From Cephalotus follicularis (Eukaryota; Streptophyta; Magnoliopsida; Oxalidales; Cephalotaceae), in NCBI GenBank assembly GCA_001972305.1, contig BDDD01000056.1, positions 67,704 through 131,703 of the forward strand: a DNA stretch of 64,000 nucleotides, read 5' to 3'. The first letter of the stretch is position 1, and every line of letters begins with the position of its first letter. Made by a program: the position numbers and the translations under genes. The notes beneath the pieces were generated by a model that saw only the letters and a list, made by a program, of their open reading frames with translations, ran no database searches and was not told where the DNA came from. This document shows positions 55,850 to 64,000 of this stretch, one piece after another.

Positions 55850-58303
55850 TATTGGAATGGCTCAATGCGGAAGAAAATGATTGGAACAATTTAGGATTGC
55901 ATTTTAAAAAATTTCATCCAACTAGTCTCCAATCAATGAGACATTCTAAAACCCTAAACCCATAATTGTCCCAATAGGCATTTGGATCACTAATTAAGCT
56001 TTCAAATGAACCATACTAACATTTCCAATAAACTAGGTTTCAACCATGGAGGGATGGGAATTCACTAACCTATCATACACACTCAATTACATGGACTACG
56101 GTCACACACAAAACCCTTATGTCCACAACCCCCAAAACCTGAACCCTAGGCATGAAAAACCCTTATGATTTTTTAGGGTTTTCATAAGGAAACATTAGGG
56201 ATTGTCTAGGGTATACAAACCCTAGCTCAAACCCAAAATTTTCAGTGCACACAATACACATAATCTAACCCTAAAAAGAAAGGATTAGAAACCATCACCT
56301 AGGGTCTTCCACTCCTTCCTTCAAGTGCTCCCTCTACACTTTGATCCAAGCATCCATATCCTCCATATTGCTCCATGTACTTGCTGCCTCAAACATGTAG
56401 AAAGGAGGGAGGCTTATGTGTTTAAATCCTATACTAAAATCACCATAGATAAAGATTGGATGCAAGGTACAAAAAATCTCCACCTATTGTGATACTTGGA
56501 GGGTGAAAGGAGATTGGTTTGTTATTCCCTCTTCAAGAGCACCAAGCTCTTGTATTTCCTCTCTAAAGAAGAGAAGAATACGACAAGAGAGGGAAGAAAG
56601 AAAGAGAGACAATCTACGGGTAACACAAGAGAGAGAAAAATAATGAGTCGTGTGTGCTAAAAAACATTAAGTCATTTGTTAAATAAACTTATGACTTTTC
56701 AACTCATTTTTGCTTGTCCTTCAAGCACTTCATTGAACACGTTTTCTCTCCTTTTAAAACACCAAATGGCCTACCATAATGCAAGTAAAAAGATTCCTCA
56801 AGATTCGGCCAAAGTGTGTTACATACACACCTTTGAAAAGTCCACATAGGTGGGCTTTGCATATTTACATTTGGGTCATTAATGAAAATAGTTTGGACCA
56901 TCATTGAACTAAGCCATATTAAGGCATAAATTCGGCCCAATTGTGATGTTAAATCCCCAGCCCAATATGCTATAAGACCATAAGCTCTCTCCCCAAACAA
57001 ATGCCCAAATGCACTTGCTATTGGAAATAAATTGCTCGGAACATTTCATTATGGTGATGCTTGAACTATGTTCAAAAAATGTAATATTCTCTTGCAAAGT
57101 AACATCTTCCTTAGATGTTATCCTTTCACTAAATGATATGTCACCCGACATATCAACCTGTTCCAAAATCAGGTGGGACTCAAAAGCCAGGTTGGTTCCC
57201 TGTACAAATGATATATTTCCAAGAAATCCCAGAATTCTGGTACGACTATTCCGATAGTCCAAGACTATCCTATAGCCCCAGTGTGATCTCCAATCACCCC
57301 TAGATCCATGTACACCATGTCTATAATTTGTTATCCAGTTAAACCTGTACTTTATCATTTTCATCGGCATATGTGTCATGTACCCCTCATCATCTCGGCT
57401 CCGACCGCGACTACGATTTGGATTAATGTCACCCCTAGGTAAAACACAATAACTATAATTCTATGAACACATTGAGACTATCAGGAGACATCCCAGGAAA
57501 ACTCTTTTCCATCTCCCTATTGCTTGATCAAGACTTCCAAGTCTTCAAGGTCATAGATGTTATAGAGCCTATAACCCTCAACACAGGTGTGATGATCCCA
57601 TCTTGTGTACTCGCCCATACATCTCAATGTAGCTTCCACAAGACCCAAAGATAACCCTTTTGCCAGCACGTGGCTAGTGCTGGGGAAGGCAAAAATCAAA
57701 GCCAAGCGGTCACTACACAATGCATGCCAGCCGCTCAGGTCTAAGGACACAACGTGAGTCTTAAAGTACCCATTAGTCTCCTTTGACTAAACACTGCCAT
57801 GATGAATAGGAGTCCTATTGACAAAGGTGTTGACTCTCCAAATAGGTAACCTATGGTGGGTCAGTTCTGTGTCATGTCTCAGTATACACCCGTATCAGCT
57901 TTAGGGTAAACCCAAATGGCAACGAGATGATCCATCCCCCACACACAAGAGGGTAAGCATAATACAACAAGTCTTTACGGTTCATCAATTTCCCTTAGAG
58001 AGTGGACCTATGACTTGGAACATTTTGTCAAAAGGGAGTAAGGTTCTCATTCTCATAACCTCCCAGGCACGAGATCCAACCATTTATAGACAGGGCACTA
58101 TATGTCTATTCAGTTAACATGGTGATTAACTAATCCGATTCAACGGTTTGGGATTGTACATATATCTAAAGTGCCAATTGTTACTGAATATGCACAATTG
58201 AACATGAATGGAACTAAGAATGTTTTGAGAAAGAGTGTATCATATGTTAATAACATATGTCTGCAACCATCTCTTAGCTTGCAGGGACACCCCATATCTA
58301 ACA
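55850..58303 (-). mobile_element. Ty1/copia solo LTR, minus strand
   Basis: Minus-strand TGTTAGATATGGGGTGTCCC at 58303 to CCATTCCAATA at 55850, 2,454 bp. Flanking pentamers ATGTC (55845-55849) and TTGTC (58304-58308) differ at one base, an aged target duplication. The integrase of the host element continues on both sides. Confidence 0.8.
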
Positions 58304-58308
58304 TTGTC

Positions 58309-58952
58309 AGACCTATCCACAAGTCTAATCCATTACCAAATCTTCTGTTGGTCTGCTTCATCCCCTCCTTATACCCAACCAAATGTGGGAAGACGTGGCG
58401 ATGGACTTTATTTCCAGGCTCCCTAGCTCCAATGGCAAGACATCTATCTTTGTTGTAGTGGATCTCCTCACCAAATATGGGCATTTTTGTGCTCTTCTAA
58501 ACAATTTCACTAGCCACAAGGTAGCAGTAGTTTTTTTTCGGACATCATTCGCTTCCATAGCCTTCTGCGAACCATTGTTAGAGATCGAGATTCCCTATTT
58601 CTTAGCCACTTCTTGAAATAGCTTTTTCATCTTCAAGGCATGACACTTCAAATGAGTAGCGCCTATCACCCACAAACAGGCAGTCATATTTAGGTCTTGA
58701 ATCGTTGCCTTGAGATGTATCTTTGTAGCTATGTATGTGATCAACCACGACTCTGGGAAAAATTTATATCCTATGATGAATATCGGTACAATACTTCGTA
58801 CCACACTGCAACTAGAATGATGCCATTTCAGACACTATATGGTCATCCTCCTTCCGTGATTACTCGCTATATCCCTAGAACAACTTCTAACAAGGTGGAT
58901 GACACTAATCTCACCCAACGAGATGAGTCGTTACACCAACTCAAACACGATC
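58309..58952 (+). pseudogene. Reina-like integrase core and C-terminus, truncated by insertion
   Basis: GLLHPLLIPNQMWEDVAMDF (first Asp), IFVVVDLLTKYGHF, then after a frameshift IVRDRDSLFLSHF (second Asp) and SSAYHPQTGSHI followed by TAG at 58691-58693 exactly at the catalytic Glu codon, then VLNRCLEMYL. The C-terminal part is open from 58697 (YNTSYHTATRMMPFQTLYGH, TSNKVDDTNLTQRDESLHQL). It ends where a Tekay-like LTR starts at 58953; the rest is outside the window or lost. Confidence 0.88.
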
Positions 58953-61347
58953 TGTAAGCCCCAGATTTTTTATATGTACGGAATGGTATGCATTATTATT
59001 TATACTCATATGGTATTGTACAATATTATATTGATGAATGGCATGGATTGTATATCATATATACTATTTTCCATTTCTATGTCGGTTTATGGGTAGTGGA
59101 GGTTCAGTAGAACCTGATCGTAGCTTATATGATTTTTGCCTTAATGGAGCCTATTTCTATATATAGGTGACTCAACTCATTTCATTCTCATTCAATTCTA
59201 GAGAGTGAGTGAACTAGAGAGAGAAAGTGGGCGAAATCGAGCAAGGAATGTGTCTTTGGGATCGTGGCAATGTGTAGAACCTGAAAGGAAAAGCAGTTCA
59301 AGGATTCAAGCAGCCTATTCTCTGTTCTCAGCCAAATTAAGGTAGGTTCTATACATGCTTTGATCTGATTATCGCGATGGATTCGTATGGTTCTAGGGTT
59401 ATGGATAGTTGTATACATGCTAGATAGATGGATTATGGTATTTGTTATGGTAAATAAAGGATTGAAATAGAGATTTGAGAGAAAATTCTGAGTTGGGACT
59501 TTTTACCCAATTTTCGTTTTCTCTCAATCTAAGAGTTATGGGAATGGATTTAAATGGTATCAAAGCTGTTTTTGAGTTTTAATCGATGTTTGAAGCTTAC
59601 AGCTTCCTTTGAATCGAATTTTAAACGGTTTAAATGAGTTTTTGATCAATTTTGTAGTGTTGACAGCAGCCCAGGGAGTTGACATGTTCTTTGTACACGT
59701 CAAAGTGTTCTTCAAGGCCCAGAGTGTCGACGTTTTACGCTAAGCGTCGACACCCTATGGGTCCTTTGAGTTTGTGCGCTAATCAGCGCGACACGTTAAC
59801 GCGATAAGGGAAAATGGACATAAGCATTGACGCTTTCGGCTTAAGCATCGATGCCTTATGTGTTGTAAGCGGTTGATTCTTAGTTGCACGCGTTGACGCT
59901 TAAGGTACAATGCTTTAACCGTCAATGCCTAGCGCAAAGCATCGATGCCTATCACTAAGGCGTTGAAGCCTAAACCCCCTGTTTCAGCCAAACTAAATTA
60001 TTTTCAATCCCAAATAGTTTTCTCTTCAAATGGATCCATAGGAAGCATCCCTAAGGCCTTGTAACCTATGTGAATCCTCTTTAAACATCTTATGATCTTC
60101 AAATTAACTTTCAAGTAAATCTTTAAAGAAAGTTTTATCAAAAAGGGGTTTTACACAAATGGTTTTCAAGTAGGATAGCTCAATTGGGACAACTAGACGC
60201 AGATATCCTAGTCGAACTTCCTCTCCATTATTTTAGAAACCCCAATATGGACCAAGAAAATGGTTATGGAAAATGGTTTTTAAACGGTTTTGATGGATGG
60301 ATCCCATGTGATCCTATGTGGTTAGCTCCATATCCTTTAAATGGAAGTATGGTTATGGACTATGGATATGGTATGGCTATGATTGATGGATTGTTATGGT
60401 TGAGGCCTTACGGGATAACCCATTCATAATCTTCATTTCCATCATGAAGAATTATAGATGTAGGCCACATATTATGGTTATGGAATCCTCCCTTTTTGAG
60501 TGACTCGAGCATCACCGCATTGTGGATGGATATGGTATGGCATGCTTATAGACATGTCTTAGCTCGCAAAGATCTCTATTATGATATGGGCTAGTACCCT
60601 CAGGACTAACATTATGGTATGGTATGGATTATGTGGCTGGTGTTATCCTATGCTCCACACGGCTATGGCACGGAGTATGTATAGACGGTGGGGGTACTAT
60701 CTCGGGCCGGAGTGGTAGAGAAGTACTTGACCATATGGATTGATTGTCCCCATGGATGGTTATGGATTTCTTTTATGGAGTGTCTGTAGGCCTATGGCCT
60801 TTGATGTGTTTAGGGCTAGCCAAGTATACCACCGCTTAGGGACGGTTGATATACTGAGGCTGTCCGCAATTGGCATTCACGCATATAACATGTCATGCAT
60901 ATATATATCTGCTGCATTCATAGCCTATTGTGTAGCCTAAACAGCCATGGGTTGCTGACCCATTCTCGTAACGGGTCAGGTTCATGTACAGGTACAGGTG
61001 ATGTACCACAGTGAAGCAGCTCGAGACGGATTGGACATCTCTGATAGATCTTGGTCAGCGTCTCAGATTTTGTTATCTACCTTGTGTATATGTTTTAGAC
61101 GTATAAGAGACATTGTATTCAGATTTTGACCTGCCGGCTTGTGGCAGCGCTTAAGATATGTATGTTGATGTTATGGATATGGTTGGGCTTGTCTTTGAAA
61201 TTGATGATTATCTTTCGCATGCATATGGTATTTATAATTTTAGTTGTAGCATATTTTAGTGTATGGTTCTACGTGTATAATGGATCGTATGGTCTGACCT
61301 GCCACGTGTTGAGCCTTGGGATCTTCCTTGGGGTTCAGGGCATGACA
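58953..61347 (+). mobile_element. 5' LTR of a Tekay-like element, 2.4 kb
   Basis: TGTAAGCCCCAGATT to GGGGTTCAGGGCATGACA, 2,395 bp, followed by PBS and gag. Its start matches the minus-strand LTR at 1-110. CGATC at 58948-58952 should be its left target duplication; the right partner must lie beyond 64000. It contains a motif array (59660-59970). Confidence 0.9.
59658..59970. repeat. GTGTYGAC/GCATCGATGC motif array in the LTR
   Basis: Cores at 59660, 59679, 59700, 59727, 59747, 59796, 59827, 59848, 59893, 59922, 59942 and 59963; most short steps are 19-21 bp. Includes perfect palindromes such as AGCGTCGAC and GCATCGATGC. Confidence 0.85.
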
Positions 61348-61354
61348 GTTTAGG

Positions 61355-61366
61355 TGGTATCAGAGC
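61355..61366 (+). other. Primer binding site, initiator tRNA-Met type
   Basis: TGGTATCAGAGC, seven bases after the LTR end. Confidence 0.92.
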
Positions 61367-61540
61367 CCCGCTATGTTGGCTATGCTAGGATAGTGTCCTT
61401 GGATATTGGAATTAGGTGATATTGATAAGATTGTTGTTATTGTAATTGAGTGATATTGATAAGTTGTTGGCCGCTATATCTATTTTGGAATTATGGTTAT
61501 GAATTGGATAGCTAACTTTTGTATCTTATACAAGGTAGAT

Positions 61541-61938
61541 ATGGAAGGTCGAAGGAGGGGGGCTGCAGGAAAAGCTAAGGCAGGGCCGTCAACTAGACGT
61601 ACCAGAGCCAGTAGGGATGTTGAAGAACAAGAGGAACAAAATATGAGCCAAGAAGCAGATTTTGATGCTCCTGGCCAAAGGGAAACCAGAGGTTTTATGA
61701 GAAAGATGTATAACATGATGAATAGAATGAATGAGTTTATGCAGCGGTAAGCGACTATAGTTGAACAGCCCTCGGCTACAAGACCCGTTAGGCGTGCAGC
61801 AGAGGCATCAGAGCAGACCCATGTGGTAAGACAAGCTAGGTGTACCGAAATAGTAAAGAGATTAGTTGATTTGCCTACACCCAGGGAAGATCCCTTAGTT
61901 AGATTTTTTAGGTTAAATCCACCAACTTTTACAGGGTA
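61541..61938 (+). pseudogene. Tekay-like gag N-terminus, truncated
   Basis: ATG at 61541 (MEGRRRGAAGKAKAGPSTRR), 70 codons open to a TAA at 61748-61750 that probably arose from CAA. The frame then continues VEQPSATRPVRRAAEASEQ, REDPLVRFFRLNPPTFTG. LNPPTFTG is the start of the gag capsid-like region. The sequence breaks at about 61938, where unrelated DNA begins. Confidence 0.85.
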
Positions 61939-62306
61939 TTGTTCACTTATTTAAAAAGAATGTTTTAATATTTATAGCCGCAAGTGCACGGATCATGCAG
62001 TAACGGATCGAACGTAGGGAAACGTAAACTAGTTGTAATTTATCCAACCTAGGCAAAGTATACCGATTTTGAGATAATCTAACAAACTACTCCTAATTAT
62101 GCAAAGTAAATAAATAAACAAAACTAGAAATAAAAACTACGATAATTGAAAACGTTGAATTTAAAATACTAAGGAATAAAGCATGCAAGAAATAAAAGTA
62201 AAGAGAATATATAATAAAGAAAAGGTTTTAGGGTATAGAAACTCACCATAGATTGTATTGAACAATTCCATTGAGTTGAACGATCATACCTTGGTAAACA
62301 ACGAGA
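61939..62306. other. Non-coding AT-rich stretch at the border of two elements
   Basis: Begins TGTTCACTTATTTAAAAAG, then ATAGCCGCAAGTGCACGG, text I associate with non-coding parts of plant retroelements but cannot place. No ORF of its own. Confidence 0.4.
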
Positions 62307-62433
62307 GCTAGGTCTATACGAAGTGCGGCGGTGATGACAAGACGTATGAGTAGACATGCTAGGTCTATACGAAGTACGGCAACGATAACGGCGGCAAGAC
62401 GTATGAGTAGACATGCTAGGTCTATACGAAGTG
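62307..62433. repeat. Tandem repeat GCTAGGTCTATACGAAGT, 51-57 bp units
   Basis: Units start at 62307, 62358 and 62415; each runs to GACGTATGAGTAGACAT. On the minus strand the Athila frame reads through it as a repeated TSYRPSMSTHTSC peptide. Confidence 0.85.
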
Positions 62434-62439
62434 TGTTCG

Positions 62440-63956
62440 TTGCAGGTTGCTGTATTTAACTTGCGGTAGTCAATGCACACCCTCCATCCGGTTTGGATTT
62501 TCGTAGGAAGTAAATTGTCAGTGGAGGATTGCACTACCGTTACTCTGGATTTCTTTGGAACAACGTGGACTGGACTAACCCATTGACTATCTAAAATGGG
62601 ATAAATGATCCCATTGTCCAGCCACTTCAAAATTTCTTTTTGGATGGCTTCTTTCATTAAAGGATTTGCTCTTCGCTTAGGTTCTCTAGAAGGTTTGGAT
62701 CCTTCTATGAGATTTATGCGATGCTCGCAAATGGAAGGGCTAATTCCTTTGATTTCATCCATCGTCCAACCAATTGCCTCTTTGTTTTCTTTAAGTAGGT
62801 CAATAACCTCCTCTTCCTGACTGGGAGTAAGATCGGATGAAATAATAACTGGAAGAGTTTGGTTTTCACCTAGAAATGAGTATTTCAACGTAGAGGGCAA
62901 TTCTTTAAGTTCGAGTTTTGGAGGTTCCTCAATTGATGGTTTAGGCAAGGATGTGGACAAGGGGCCCACTGGCTCTAATGGCTGCATGCTAAACATATCA
63001 ACGAAATCACCTCCATCGCCATCCTCTAAATCCCGCATGCAATCATGAAAATTTCCATCAAAATCAATGTCGAATTGTGTCTCAATATAATCGGGAAAAG
63101 TATGGATTGCATTCAATTCATCGAAACCACCGACATGCTTACCTAATCGGAAAACATTAAAATCCACTGACGTATTTCCGAAGCTTAATCTCATCAGACC
63201 GTTTCGACAATTGATTAACGCATTGCTTGTAGCGAGGAAAGGTCTACCAAGGATAACAGGAATTTGATCATTTAAGTTTGCAACAGGCTGGGTGTCTAAG
63301 ACGACGATGTCAACAGGAAAGAATAACTCTCCCACCTTTATCAACATATCCTCGATTTTTCCTCGCGGTACCTTCACAGGCCTATCTGCTAATTGCAATG
63401 TCATCGTGGTAGGTCTTAACTCTCATAATCCAAGCCTCTCATAGACCGATGATGGCAACAAGTTCACACTCGCTACTAAATCGAGCAAGGCATGCTCAAT
63501 TTTCGTGTTTCCAATAACACAAGCAATTGTCGGGCAGCCAGGATCTTTATACTTTCGCATCGTGGGTTGCGAAAACAATGCACTAATGTTGGCTGCCAAG
63601 AAAGCCTTTTTAGGGGTCTGAAGGATCCTCTTTTTCGTGCATAAGTCTTTTAGGACTTTTGTGTAAGAGGGCACCTGTTCAATGGCTTCAAGCAATGGAA
63701 TATTGTTTTGGACTTGTTTAAATGTTTTAATGATCTTTTACATTGTTGGGGCTTTCTTGCTTTGCAATATTTTTGGAAAGGGAGCTGGTGGGTCAAATGA
63801 ACGTTTTGGCTCCTCGACCGGTTGTTTCTTCTTTTCATCCTCTTTCTCCTTCCTCAATTCCTCGTGCACATTCAATTGCATTGGTTGCACGGATGGGTCA
63901 GCCAATGGTTCTTGAAAATTTTCTTGCACCAATGATTCCTCCATTTGCTCGCTCAC
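62440..63956 (-). pseudogene. Athila-type gag C-terminus, protease and RT start
   Basis: One minus-strand frame with two premature stops (63738-63740 and 63423-63425). The gag end is K/E-rich (EKEDEKKKQPVEEPKRSFD). Protease region: KKAFLAANISALFSQ, CVIGNTKIEHALLDLVASVN (active-site loop D-L-V-A instead of D-L-G-A), MTLQLADRPVKVPRGKIEDM, VILGRPFLATSNALINCRNG. The longest open piece has 411 codons. RT start: KRRANPLMKEAIQKEILKWL, DSQWVSPVHVVPKKSRVTVV and IQTGWRVCIDYRKLNTAT, after which homology stops at about 62440. Clade by these protease and RT motifs. It continues beyond 64000. Confidence 0.9.
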
Positions 63957-64000
63957 GTTGGACGTCGACTTCTTTTGTTGTACCCAGAAAAGACATCGAT

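Noticed and set aside
60184..60940. Plus-strand ORFs of 66-81 codons, one Met/Tyr/Gly-rich, as small secreted or hypothetical proteins
   Set aside because: They lie wholly inside the 2.4 kb LTR at 58953-61347 and reflect its GGTTATGGA-type repeated words.

Overview
The window is nuclear DNA of a flowering plant, most likely a eudicot with a repeat-rich genome. Almost everything in it is LTR retrotransposon, in several layers and on both strands. I found no host protein-coding gene and no rRNA or tRNA gene. Every coding region is a decayed retrotransposon fragment with stops, frameshifts or truncations. Recognised groups are Tekay-like and Reina-like chromoviruses, a second chromodomain-bearing chromovirus, Tat-type and Athila-type Ty3/gypsy elements, and Ty1/copia elements. 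Clade names rest on motif recognition without database searches.

Layout. 1-782: minus-strand Tekay-like 3' end, with LTR start, PPT, chromodomain and integrase tail. 783-3929: two minus-strand LTRs of different superfamilies. 3930-12735: a minus-strand Tekay-like integrase cut in two by a solo LTR (4603-11934, target duplication CCAGT); that LTR is itself cut by a non-autonomous LTR element (6790-11587). 12740-18570: plus-strand Tekay-like integrase, PPT and an exceptionally long LTR with three tandem arrays. 18571-22604: copia remnants, including a minus-strand element with fused gag and RT pieces and its 5' LTR. 22605-25078: non-coding, LTR-like. 25079-32808: plus-strand gypsy LTRs with PBS and gag, hit by a copia solo LTR (29345-31070). 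32809-34968: minus-strand copia LTR plus RNase H tail. 34969-38955: plus-strand Tat-type remains with an antisense plant-mobile-domain ORF. 39031-49304: minus-strand Tat-type element (LTR, gag, protease, RT, two RNase H domains, integrase), invaded at about 43916-47195 by chromovirus pieces and a solo LTR. 49310-50009: possible LINE debris. 50010-58952: plus-strand Reina-like element carrying two copia solo LTRs in opposite orientation. 58953-61938: 5' LTR, PBS and gag of a Tekay-like element. 61939-64000: minus-strand Athila-type gag, protease and partial RT running off the edge.

The order of events can be read from target duplications that I matched base by base (4603, 6790, 29345, 44341, 53151 and, with one mismatch, 55850). 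The most unusual signal is a set of short near-palindromes around GTYRAC or GYCGACT, clustered in the LTRs of at least five otherwise different families (both superfamilies) and spaced mostly 19-22 bp apart, about two turns of DNA helix. In two solo LTRs of one family the upstream cluster even keeps the same 21-28-21 spacing although the surrounding sequence has diverged.
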